Origin: Takakia lepidozioides
Lineage: Eukaryota; Streptophyta; Takakiopsida; Takakiales; Takakiaceae
Assembly: GCA_030704615.1 (NCBI GenBank)
Contig: CM060731.1
Span: forward strand, 78,288,756 to 78,352,755
Reading direction: 5' to 3'
DNA length: 64,000 nt
Position numbers and translations under genes: made by a program. The notes under the pieces are model-generated. The model did not search any database and was not told the origin of the DNA. It saw nothing but the letters and a program-made list of their open reading frames with translations. Below are positions 23,886 through 34,062 of the stretch, piece after piece; within the stretch, counting starts at the first letter, position 1; every line of letters begins with the position of its first letter.

Positions 23886-25719
23886 CTTCAAGATGTTGCA
23901 GCCAAATTATTGACTGACGACATTCGTAGAAGGAAGAATGGTGACTTATCTGCAACAGATGGAGTCACGGCATTCTGGGCTGGTAGGAAGCCAAACCAGA
24001 AGAGGCAGATAACTGGATCTCCAAGAGGATCAAATAGTTATCATGTCAACCAAGGTCAGAGGAGTGGTATTAACATACCCATTCTCAGTCAACCCTCAAT
24101 CTATACACCAGATGGAAAGAGGAGGAATGGACCTTGCCATTATTGTCATAAGATGGGCCACATTAAAAAAGAGTGCCGAAAGCTACTAACAGACGAGAAG
24201 GCGTCCAAAGTTCAGTTTGGACAGGTCGCCCGAGAACATATGATATTTATGTTATCTCGAGGGTTTGCCGTAAAGGAGATTTCCATTGATTAGCTCTTGG
24301 ATTTCAGAGCTACTAATCATATGCTTCTCATAGACATTGGTTTTTGACTTATGCACATATCACACCGCGAGATAGTGTCTACCTCGGTGACAATTCCCAC
24401 CACTCAATCCATGGCTAAGGAGATGTTGCCATCAGACTTTTGACTGGCGACGTGAAGCTTATACAAGACGTAAATCATGTCCTAGCATTGTGTCAGAATT
24501 TAATCTCGATGAGTCGCATAGTCGCTGTCGGTTACAAAATCACCTTCACTAAGGAGCAAGTCATCTTGGAGGGCTTTGGTGGACAAATGATCATCTTGAA
24601 TGAGGTTTCCCACGATGGTCTATATAAAGTTGGCACATCAGGCCCTGAGATTACAAGCAGCATGCAAAAGTTACTTGAACCTCCATGTGCAGCCTTGACT
24701 GTGTCCAATAGAAGTTTGAACAACTTAGCCATTTGGCATCATAGATATGGTCATGCAAACTTGGAGAAATTGCGACTCATGTAGAAGCTTCATGTAGTTG
24801 ATGGACTCACCAACATACAATTGCACCCATTAAAATTATGTGAAGGCTGCCTCTTTGGCAAACAACAACAACACAAATTTCCAAAGGAGGGCAGCAAAAC
24901 AACAGAACTTTTGGCCCTTGTCCATTTGGATGTATGTGGCCCGATGCAAACCATATCTCGTGGAGGAGCCAGATACTTTCTTACTTTCATCGATGACTAC
25001 AACAGATATTGTGTTCTTGTCCTTCTAAAAGCAAAATCTGAAGTCCTACACAACTTTAAGTCTTTCAAAGTTATGTTAGAAAATCAAACTAAACATCAAC
25101 TTAAAGTCCTACGGAGTGACAATGGCTCCGAGTTTGTTTCTAAAGCTTTTCAATTATACTGTACTCAACATGGGATTAAACATCAGCTTACGTTCCTTAT
25201 ACACCTGAACAAAATGGGGTAGCTAAGCGTAGAAATAGAACTCTAGTGGAGTCAGCTAGGAGTATGTTGAAAGCGGCAGATATGCCCAATAGTATTTGGG
25301 GTGAGGCTATTACTATTGCTAACTATTTGCATAATAGACTGATTACCAAGGCTGTAGCCGATAGGACTCCTGAAGAGATATGGACAGGCCGCAAACCCAA
25401 TGTTACGCATTTATGCATTTTTGGTTGCATTGCCTATGTTCATATTCCCAAGGAGAAAAGGAAGAAGTTAGATGCAAAAAGTCGTAAGTGTCTATTTGTA
25501 GGCTATCACACTGACAATAAGGGCTACAGACTACTTGATCTTCAAACTCAAAAGATAGTTATCAGTCGTGATGTTGTTTTCCACGAAGACCTACCTTCTC
25601 TTACATCCGATGGGCCTCTTCAGTGGGAGTCAGCTTCTTCTCTTCCAGATCCTGAGCAGACTACTATAACCACTAGAAGCATTCGTGTCATTTACCACTG
25701 GGGTAACGACTCATTTTGA
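23886..25719 (+). pseudogene. Ty1/copia gag C-terminus, protease and integrase remnant
   Basis: Continuation of the copia element split by the gypsy insertion. Gag tail (VAAKLLTDDIRRRK), zinc knuckle CHYCHKMGHIKKEC (about 24134), and a decayed protease site (LDFRATNHM where LDSGASHHM is usual). The pre-integrase domain has HHRYGHANLEKL and C..C (LCEGCLFGKQ). The integrase core shows the three acidic positions in LDVCGPM, SDNGSEF and the region around 25230, followed by VESARSMLKAADMP and FVGYHTDNKGYRLLD. Internal stops occur (about 24292 and 24782) with a frameshift near 25200. Reverse transcriptase, RNase H and the 3' LTR are absent after 25719. Confidence 0.88.
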
Positions 25720-26460
25720 GTCGTAAAAGTCAAAAAACCGGGATCGATTGGAAGTTACAAACGACTAGTTACAACAGACGTGGAAGTTGGGTCGGACATC
25801 CAATGATTGGAGTGGTAAAGGACGTAGACGCGCGAACAACTGCTCAGCGATTATTGTGATTAATGCTGAAGAACCACGTGGCGTAACCAGGCAGGCCGCC
25901 CGTGTGTCTGACCTTTTGGGCTGACTTTGACTTTTCCCTCCGGATGAGTGGACTGACTCACCGGAGCGCGGTGACACATGGACGCGAACATGGACGCGGA
26001 CTTGGACGACGATGTGGATGCCGACATGGCGGCGCCACGACGAGCAGCACTGCTGTCACGTGGCCACGGGCCCAGGGCGCCACGTGGTAGTCGACCACAT
26101 AACTTGCAGTGCTACATGCCCAGTGGTGGCAACTGCGACTGTGGAAGTTGGCGCAACCACTGCTTTACTACTTTAAATGAAGTGCTCGAAATTACTTGAA
26201 CAATCACTCATAGTGCTTTGAAATTTTGGTGTTTGTAATGAGCCGACTAGTACATACGCATGTAATGTCATACAAGAGACTAATCATGTCATTAGAAATG
26301 CGAAAACAATAAAAGACATGCCATGAAACAAAACGAAATGAAAATGAAATGAAATGAAACAAATGGTACTTTATTACATCTGCGGAAAGCTCAAAAAACT
26401 TATGATACAAAATGAAAAAACCAAAGTAAAAAAGGCAGCCCAAAGCTACTACTGCTCTGG
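25720..26460. other. Intergenic region with a GC-rich patch
   Basis: 25880-26110 is GC-rich with repeated GACGCGGAC- and GGCGCCACG-like words. CCACTGGG at 25698 and its complement at 26116 hint at a small element about 420 bp long, but the inverted similarity is short and no target duplication was seen. 26270-26440 is AT-rich with an AAATGA repeat. No gene recognised. Confidence 0.3.
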
Positions 26461-26474
26461 GGATTGCCTAAGGG

Positions 26475-26702
26475 TCAAGGCCTCGTGCAGGTAAGCTGCC
26501 AAGCAATTGTGATCCTCATAATACAAGACTCAGTGACAGATTGAGTCCCACGGAATAGACCATCTACCCATGCAGGTTTCTTGTAGCTATTGATCCACAG
26601 GAAATCATAGGTAATTTTGTGCTTGAAATCTGGCCCTTTTGGATGAATCTGGACCCACACTCTCTTTGCTCCTTCAGCTACACACACCTCTACACAAATC
26701 AT
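26475..26702 (-). pseudogene. OSB-like second motif (PDF motif), isolated exon
   Basis: Encodes GPDFKHKITYDFLWINSY followed by KKPAWVDG. This closely matches the PDF motif (PDFKHK..G..LW....PSWV) of plant organellar single-stranded DNA-binding (OSB) proteins. The partner first motif of this copy lies beyond the 2.42-kb transposon, at about 29250-29350. No PPR segment follows in this copy. Degenerate as a gene, but the motif is the best preserved in the cluster. Confidence 0.7.
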
Positions 26703-26813
26703 GCATTCATTCTTGTCTTGCTGCTAGTAGCTGACAATGACAGCCTAGATTTATTCTAGGAAACATCCAGCTCAGCTTTTGACACTAGTTCCTATGCTGA
26801 ATGCGTCTGCTAG

Positions 26814-29233
26814 GAGGGCAGTAAAGGCGTGAGCAGAACCCGTGAGCAGATTCCCTTATCCGTGAGCAGATTCCCCCAAGCGTGAGCAGATTATTGATGC
26901 GGACCCTAAAAGCAAGGGAACAAGTGGGCCTATTGTCGTGGACACAAACTCCCTTGCAACGGCGCAATCTTCTCTCCATCGGACCGAAGACAGATAGACT
27001 CCATGACGACAATGTGGCACGAATGTGCGATGAAAAACTGTCGGATGAATGTATCTATGATGAACGTAAAAGAGAATGGATGAACATTCGATGAACGTTG
27101 GATGAGTGTCGGATGAAAAATTGCCCAGATGAGTGAACCATGAATGACTGCAACAACATGTGCGCAGGGATCCATGTGTTGTTGAGTTTAAATAAGTATA
27201 TTTTAATTTGGCGAAAACTTAATTCCGGCCCAGAAGACCAGCCAGATCAAGCTGGCGTCAACGCCACCTTCATCTGGCACATTCAGACGGGCAAAAACAA
27301 AAAATGATAATTTTTATTTTTTTTATTTTTTGTTTTTTGGAAAACTTGCAAATGAACCCAACCCCTGCTTTGCAAGCAAAGACATGGCATTTACCCAACA
27401 TGGATTTATGGTCACCTAGAAGAAGGACATGACAACGAATCATAAGCCAAGCAATTTGTATTTGTCATTCACCCCAAATACCACACCAGAAGACCAGCCA
27501 GATTAAAGTGTCATTGACGACACCTTAATCTGGCACATTCGGGGAAGAATAAAATAATAATAATAATTTATTATTATTTTATGAAAACTTGCAAATGAAC
27601 CCAGCCCTTGCTTTGCAACAAAAGACCTGGCATTTACCCAGCATGGATTTTTGGTCACCTGGAAGAAGGACATGACAACGAATCATAAGCCGAGTAATTT
27701 GTAGATGTCATTCACTGTAAATAGCACACCAAAAGACCAGTTAGATTAAGGTGTCGTTGACAAATCCTTAATCTGGCACATTCGGGAAAGAATAAAATAA
27801 TATATATATTTGGAAAACTTGCAAAAGAACCCAACCCCTGCTTTGCAAGCAAAAGACCTAGCTTTTACCCAGCATGGATTTTTGGTCATATGGAAGAATG
27901 ACATGACAACGAATCATAAGTTATATGGTCCGAGCAATTTGTAGATGCCATTCACCCCAAATAACACACTCAAATAAAACAACATATCTATATATAATTT
28001 TTTTGGAAAACTTGCAAATGAACCCAATCCCTGCTTTGCAAGCAAAAGACCGTTTACCCAACATGGATTTCTGGTCACATAGAAGAAGGACATAACAATG
28101 AATCATAAGTTATGTGGTCCGAGCAATTTGTAGATGCCATTCACCCCAAATAACACACCAGAAGACCAGCCAAATACATTCGGGATAAAATAAAATAAAA
28201 ATAAAAATTGGAAAAGTTGCAAATAAACCCAACCCCTGCTTTGCAAGCAAAAGACCTAGCGTTTACCCGGCATGGATTTCTGGTCACATGGAATAATGAC
28301 ATGACAATGAATCATAAGTTATGTGGTCCGAGCAATTTGTAGATGTCATTCACCCCAAATAACACACTAGAAGACTAGGTAGATTAAGGTAGATTAAGGT
28401 GTCATTGACGACACCTTAATCTGGCACATTCGGGGAAAAATAAAATAAAAATAAAAATTGGAAAACTTGCAAATGAACCCAACCCGTGCTTTGCAAGCAA
28501 AAGACCTGGCGTTTACCCAGCATGGATTTTTGATCACATGGAAGAAAGACATGACAACAAATCATAAGTTATGTGGTCCGAACAATTTGTAGATGCCATT
28601 CACCCCAAATAACACACCAGAAGACGTTACAGATGTCATGTTATGCGGAGGCTGCAGCTTGCAAATTTAGTCTCATCTCTTCTCCCCCTCCTATGCTTTA
28701 CGATAGAGAGGATTTTGTGCAGAGCAAGGCTAGTGTCTTCATAGACAGTTCTTCCTTCGTTTTGGACTCCGACTCCAGTAGTAGTGGATATTCTTCGTCG
28801 GAATGAATCGGCTGTTTTCAAACGATTTATGTTAAAGCACCAAATGGCCTCTCCACCTTCTCTGCAATTGGGTGTAAGCATCTCTCTCGACTTAGGATAC
28901 TTGGTGAAAGGACAATCACAACCCTCTGCAGTTGGTAGAGGTTCACTCTGGAGCTCGGGCGATTTGGCAACCACTACTCAAAAATGCTTAATTTTGCATT
29001 CAACCACAAACTACATTCATCCATGTGCCATTCGTCCAACATACATTCATCGCCCATTCATCCATCATTCATCCGTCATTCATCCATAACGATGAATTGG
29101 TATGCATGTTATACTGGACACTACTAGCAGTAATAGGTGTCCGCGGTTGTAGGTGAGCACATCCAGAAGCGTGAGCAGAATTCTGCTCATGGAATTTTCT
29201 GCTCACGGATTCTGCTCACGGTTTAGCAATCCC
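26814..29233. mobile_element. 2.42-kb MULE-like non-autonomous element (copy A)
   Basis: Flanked by a perfect 10-bp duplication CGTCTGCTAG (26804-26813 and 29234-29243). Both ends carry tandem CGTGAGCAGA words in inverted orientation (left GAGGGCAGTAAAGGCGTGAG; right, complemented, GGGGATTGCTAAACCGTGAG). Subterminal regions hold GGATGAATG-type repeats (26990-27140) mirrored by CATTCATCC (29000-29090). The empty site is preserved in a paralogous repeat at about 31905-31990, confirming the limits. The interior is mostly a tandem array. End words and subterminal repeats match the larger elements at 34-41 kb and 62.8-64 kb. Confidence 0.88.
27200..28625. repeat. Six tandem units of about 190-250 bp inside copy A
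   Basis: Units are marked by AACCCAACCCCTGCTTTGC near 27355, 27597, 27828, 28020, 28227 and 28477. Several units contain a 13-bp perfect stem AGATTAAGGTGTC / GACACCTTAATCT around a six-base loop (e.g. about 28390-28421) and an A/T-rich spacer (AATAAAATAAAA). Unit length varies because the hairpin and spacer are partly deleted in some units. Confidence 0.85.
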
Positions 29234-29243
29234 CGTCTGCTAG

Positions 29244-30010
29244 TCTATGAAATGTAACAGGTATTCACTTTTTTGCCTCGGTTGTCCTATCATTGACCGG
29301 GGCAGAACAGTATTCATTCCACAACTTCTCCTCATCTCTGTTACTTGTTTTTTGATACTTTCCTGTTGTCACATTGGCAGTATCATGTCAAAGTCACTCC
29401 AAACTATATTCACTCAACCAGCTAACTTGCAGAATTCAACATGGAAATTTAGGGCCGATTCTGATAAGAGGGAAAAACAAGGCGAAATGTGTTGAAGAAG
29501 ATGCCTTCATTATGTCTGATTTTATAAATTGTGCCGCTGCTGCCAGTTGACCATCTATCCATGCAGGTTTGTTGTAGCTATAGAGTCAATCTGGAGCTTG
29601 AAGCTCGGCCCTCTTGGGTGAATCTGCACCCACACTCTATCCCTGCTCCTTCAACTATCCATGCCTCTGCACAAATCATGCATATATCATTGCCTTGCTA
29701 CTAGCAGCTGATGATGACAGCATAGATCTGTTCTTACACCCCAACCCTATTTGGAAAAACAGGCTGAAATGTGTTGAGGAAGGTGCCTTCATTAGCAGCA
29801 CCTCATTCTATCAATTGTGCTGCCACTACTGTTTTCACTTGCAACAATTCACCATCTACTCCAGCTGATTTCTTGTAGCTATTGATCCCTCAGCCTGAAC
29901 CTGAACATGAATCTGGACCTCTATCCCTGGTCCCTCAGCTATCCCTGCCCGTGTACAGATCATGAATACATCCCTCAGCCTTGCTGCTAGCAGCTGACAG
30001 TGTCGGTGTG
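29244..30010 (-). pseudogene. OSB-like module remnants (copies 1 to 3)
   Basis: 29250-29350 encodes a decayed first OSB motif (KLWNEY.. then a WW region) belonging with 26475-26702. 29430-29500 is the upstream THFALFFPL-type segment. 29530-29660 and 29830-29950 are two further decayed PDF-motif segments, each followed by a YNKP/W..GQL-like remnant and AAAAQ. Frames are broken throughout. Repeated order and spacing show local duplication rather than chance similarity. Confidence 0.5.
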
Positions 30011-30109
30011 AAGTTCTTCTAGAAAACACCCCAACCTAGGACTTAACAGTAGTTCCAATTCTGCATTGCAACTGCTTCTCTCTGTAGTCGAACAAACACT
30101 CAACCTTTT

Positions 30110-30930
30110 GTCTCCATTGTCCCCCCACTGACTGGGGTCGGAAAGTGTTCATCCCAAAGCTTCTCTTCATCTTGTTATCTATTTATGGGTACTTTCCTGC
30201 TGCCACGTCAAAGTCACTCCAAACCACCCCACATCCACCCAACGAGCTAACTTACAACATTCAATATGTAAATTCAGGGCTGGGTCTGATGAGAGGGCAA
30301 AATAGGCTGAAATAGGTCAAAGAAGAAGGTGCCCTCACCACATTGTCCTCGACCTTGTGTCATTGACACATGGAGGATTTGACTGACAATGCACCCAAGA
30401 GGACTTGTGTGTGCGAGGTGTGTGCTGCTTCCACAAGGAATTTAGGCAATCTGGAGCTTGAAATCCGGCCCTCTTGGATGAATCTGGACCCACACTGGTC
30501 CCTGCTCCTTCAGCTATCCATGCCTCTGCACAAATCATGCATACATCCTTGCCTTGATGCTAGCAGCTGACAATGACACCCTAGAATTGATCCAGCAAAC
30601 ACCCCAACCCTACTTATCACACTAGTTCTTATGCTGACTTGCGTCTGCTTCCAACAGGCATTCACCTTTTTGCCTGGAGTGTTCCACCATTGACTGGGGT
30701 CGGAACCGTATTCATTCCAGAGCTTCTCCACATCTCTATTATCTGTTTTTTGATACTTTCCTGTCGACCACATTGGCAGTAACAAGTCAAAATCACTCCA
30801 ACACCACCATAGATCCACCAACGAGCTAACTTGTAGAATTCAACATGAAAATTTACGACTCTGATAGCAGGGGAAAATAAGGTGAAATATGTTGAAGAAG
30901 GTACCTTCATTAGCAGTGGGCCTTGTTCTA
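30110..30930 (-). pseudogene. OSB-like module remnants (copies 3 and 4)
   Basis: The first OSB motif appears as KLWNEYGSDPSQWWN (about 30660-30730), plus a weaker copy at 30110-30170. A decayed PDF segment lies at 30440-30540. VVRAPS..TYFSLF-type spacer at 30250-30360 is almost the same as 18790-18880 in the Mutator-like insertion. Not functional; frames broken. Confidence 0.55.
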
Positions 30931-31620
30931 TCAATTGTGCTGTTGCCATTGCTGTTTCCAGTTGACCATCTACCCACTCGTAGCTGTTGTGCTATTGAAG
31001 AAGGTGCCCCCCCTTCCCCCATCATTTGATCATAGGTCTCCAAAGTCTCCATACCATGTCCCTGCTGTGCATACCCTGCAAGCATCGCATTCCATGACAC
31101 CACATTTGGTTCAGCCATAGTGTTGAAAACTCCCTTCGCATCCTTAATGCACCCACATTTGGCATAGACGTCCACCAGTGGAGTGTTCAGGATGACATCT
31201 GGTACAATTCCAGCTTTGACGATATCACCATGGACCTCTTTCCCCTTTTCCAGAGGTCCTAGGCTTGCACACGCATTGCAAACATGCGCAAGCGTGATGT
31301 GGTTGGGCTTCACCCCTGCTCATAGGTCGCCAAAGCATTCCTACCACACCCATGCTTGGTAAATCCTGCCAACATTATATTCCACATGATCAAAGATCGC
31401 TGAGGCATTATGTAGAAATCTTGGCGAGCATCCATGATGCTCCCACACTTAACATACATGTTGACAAGGGTGTTGAGTAGAAAAAACATTTGGCATGAAT
31501 CCACTTTGGATAATGTGAGTGTGCACCTGATTCCAGCTTCCAGACCGAGAGCCTTTGTCAGTTTGCCTGCCTCACAAAGCATCTTCACATGCCCCGCAGA
31601 AAAGGCATTGTGGACTCACT
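30930..31620 (-). pseudogene. PPR repeat segment, best preserved copy
   Basis: Minus-strand frames join across one frameshift near 31310. They encode KMLCEAGKLTKAL, a segment ending LVNMYVKCGSIMDA, MPQRSLIMWNIMLAGF, then MKPNHITLAHVCNACASL, EKGKEVHGDIVKAGIVPDV, LVDVYAKCGCIKDAKGVF and NVVSWNAMLAGYAQQGHG. These are P, L and S type PPR motifs of the PLS class, which in plants bind organellar RNA in editing and maturation. The segment follows an OSB-like module and linker on the same strand. No DYW domain is present. Confidence 0.8.
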
Positions 31621-32210
31621 CTCTTGATCCTCTTTCAGAAGCTGCGGTCATGGTTGAGGACGTGCCTGATTTTATCAACTGTGCCGCTGCAGCTGTTGCC
31701 TTTAGTTGACCATCTACCCATTTAGGTTTCTTGTAGCTATTGATCCACATGGAATCATAGGTAATCCGGCCCTCTTGGATGAATCTGGACCCACACTCTA
31801 TCCCTTCTCCTTCAGCTATCCATGCCTCTACACAAATCATGCATTCATCTTTGCCCTTGCTGCTAGCAGCTGACAATGACAACCTAGGAAACACCCAATC
31901 ACACTAGTTCCTATGCTGAATTGCGTCTGCTACTCTCCGTCATCTAATAGGCATTCAACTTTTTGCCTCGGTTGTTCCACCATTCACTGGGGTCAACAAA
32001 GTATTCATTCCACACCTTCTCCTCATCTCTGTTATCTGTTTTGGATACTTTCCTGCTACCACATCGGCAGTTACTTGTCATAGTCATTCCAAACCACCAT
32101 AGATCCACCCAACGAGCTAACTTACAGAATTCAATATGCATCTCAAGGCCGAGTTTGATGAGAGGGCAAAACAGGCTGAAATAGGTCGAAGAAGAAGGTG
32201 CCCTCACCAC
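31620..32210 (-). pseudogene. OSB-like two-motif module joined to a PPR linker
   Basis: First motif KVWNEYFVDPSEWWNNRGKK (about 31965-32040), a spacer that looks like an intron, then the second motif region RITYDSMWINSYKKPKWVDG (about 31695-31780) whose PDFKH core has been lost, then KATAAAAQLIKSGT and TMTAASERGSRE, which runs on into the PPR segment. The linker to PPR is repeated at 32640-32760. This is the clearest evidence that OSB motifs and PPR repeats belonged to one polypeptide. Confidence 0.68.
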
Positions 32211-32219
32211 ATTGTCCTT

Positions 32220-32800
32220 GACAATTCAATATGTAAATTCAGGGCCGATTCTGATGAGAGGGAAAAACAGGCTGAAATAGGTCAAAGAAGATGGCGCCCT
32301 CACCACATTCTCCAAGGCCTCCATACCACGCCCCTGCTGTGCACACCCTGCAAGCATCGTGTTCCACATGATGAAAGATCGTTGAGGCATTGTGTTGAAC
32401 ACTTGGTGAGCATCCATGATGCCCCGCACATAACATACATATTGACAAGGGTGTTGAGTAGAAAAATATTTGGCGTGCACTTTGGATAATGTGAGTGTGC
32501 ACCTGTTTTCTAGCTTCAAGGCCTTTCATCTTGATGCACTTATGCAAGAGACAGACATATGTATCTGAATCTGCTGAAATGCCTCCTTGGTTTAAAGTCA
32601 GTAGAGCCTCTTTCAGCTCACAAAGCGTATTCACATGCCCATAAGTGCCAGAAGAGGCATTGTGGACTCCCTCTCTTGATCCTCTTCCAGAAGCTGTGGT
32701 CATGGTTGAGGTGCCTGACTTTATCAACTGTGCTGCTGCAGCTGCTGCCTTTGGCGATGCAACCATGCACCTCTTTGCATCTGGTAATCTGACAGACATT
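32220..32800 (-). pseudogene. PPR segment with OSB-PPR linker
   Basis: Encodes AAAAAAQLIKSGTST, TASGRGSREGVHN and GTYGHVNTLCELKEALLTL, then SADSDTYVCLLHKCIKMKGL, EARKQVHTHIIQSA, then a frameshifted remnant of the next PPRs (MPQRSFIMWNTMLAG). 32220-32290 repeats the VVRAPSSLTYFSLFFPL spacer. Broken frames; duplicated from the same source as 30930-31620. Confidence 0.7.
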
Positions 32801-34062
32801 CACCTTGGTACAAGTCCATCTCTGAAGATGTCGCCATGTGGACCTCTTTCCCCTTTTCCAAATCTGCCAGGGTAGTGTCAGATTGACATTTGGTACAATT
32901 CCAGCTTTGATGATATCCCCATGCACCTCTTTGCTCTTCTCCAGGCCGGCTGCTAGGCTTGCACAAGCATTGTGAATGCACACAAACATGATGTGCTTCC
33001 CCCATCATTTGCTCATAGGTCTCCAAAGCCTCCATTCCACATCCCTGCTGTGCATACCCTGCAAGCACATCATATTGCACTCCACGACACCACATGTCGT
33101 TCAGCCATAGTGTCGAACACTTCCTTTGCATCCTAGACGCACCCACATTTTGCAAACATGTCCACCAGGGTATTGTTCAGAATGTCATCTGGTACAATTC
33201 CAGCTCTAAAGATGTCGCCATGCACCTCTTTCCCCATTTCCAAAGCTGCCAGGGCAGTGTTCAGATTGACATTTGGCACAATTCTAGCTTTGATGATATC
33301 CCCATGCACCTCTTTGCCTTTGTCTAGGGCTGCCAGGCTTGCACAAGCATTGCAAATGCACACAAAGTGGTCGGGCTTCACCCCCTCCCCCATCATTTGA
33401 TCATAGGTCTCCAAAGCCTCCATCCCACGTCCCTGTTGTGCATACCCTGCAAGCATCGCACTCCACAACACCACATCTCATTCAGCCATAGAGTCAAAAA
33501 CTCCCTTTGCATCCTCAATGCATCCACATTTGGCATACATGTCCAGGTTAGGGCAGTGTTCAGAATGACATCTGGTGCAATTCCAGCTTTGACCGATGTC
33601 ACCATGGACCTCGTTCCCTTTTTCCAGGCTTGCACACACATTGCAAACACATACAAACGCGATGTGGTTGGGCTTCACCCCTTCGCGCATCATTTGCTCA
33701 CAGGTCTCCAAAGCATTCGTACCACGCCCATGCTTGGTAATCCTGCCAACAGTATATTCCACGTGATCAAAGATCATTGAGGCATTCTGTGTTGAACACT
33801 TGGTGATCATCCATGATGCTCCCCTTAACATATATGTTGACAAGGTTGTTGATAGAAAAACGTTCGGCGTGAATCCACTTTGGACAATGTGAGTGTGCAC
33901 CTGCTTTCCAATTTCTAGGCCTTTCATCTTGATGCACTTAGGCAAGACACACATACGTATCTACATCTGCTAAAATGCCTCTTTGTTTTAAAGTCTGTAA
34001 AGCCTCTTTCAGTCTGCCTGCCTCATAAAGCATCTTCACATGCCCATAAGTGCCACGAAGTT
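32800..34062 (-). pseudogene. Tandem PPR segments, upstream end of the cluster
   Basis: At least two PPR blocks: 33393-34062 (TYGHVKMLYEAG, DVDTYVCVLPKCIKMKGLEI, QVHTHIVQSGFTPNV, AKCGCIEDAKGVFDSMAE) and 32800-33480 (VVLWSAMLAGYAQQGRG, CNACASLAALDKGKEVHG, VPNVNLNTALAALEMGKEVH, LVDMFAKCGCV). Several stops and frameshifts. The sequence stops abruptly at 34062, where the transposase of the next element begins without any inverted terminus. Confidence 0.75.

Noticed and set aside
25698-26117. Small TIR element with CCACTGGG ends
   Set aside because: Only about 8 bp of inverted similarity and no target duplication; not enough support.
26814-29233. hAT or CACTA assignment for copy A
   Set aside because: A 10-bp target duplication excludes 8-bp hAT and 3-bp CACTA; MULE-like is the better fit.
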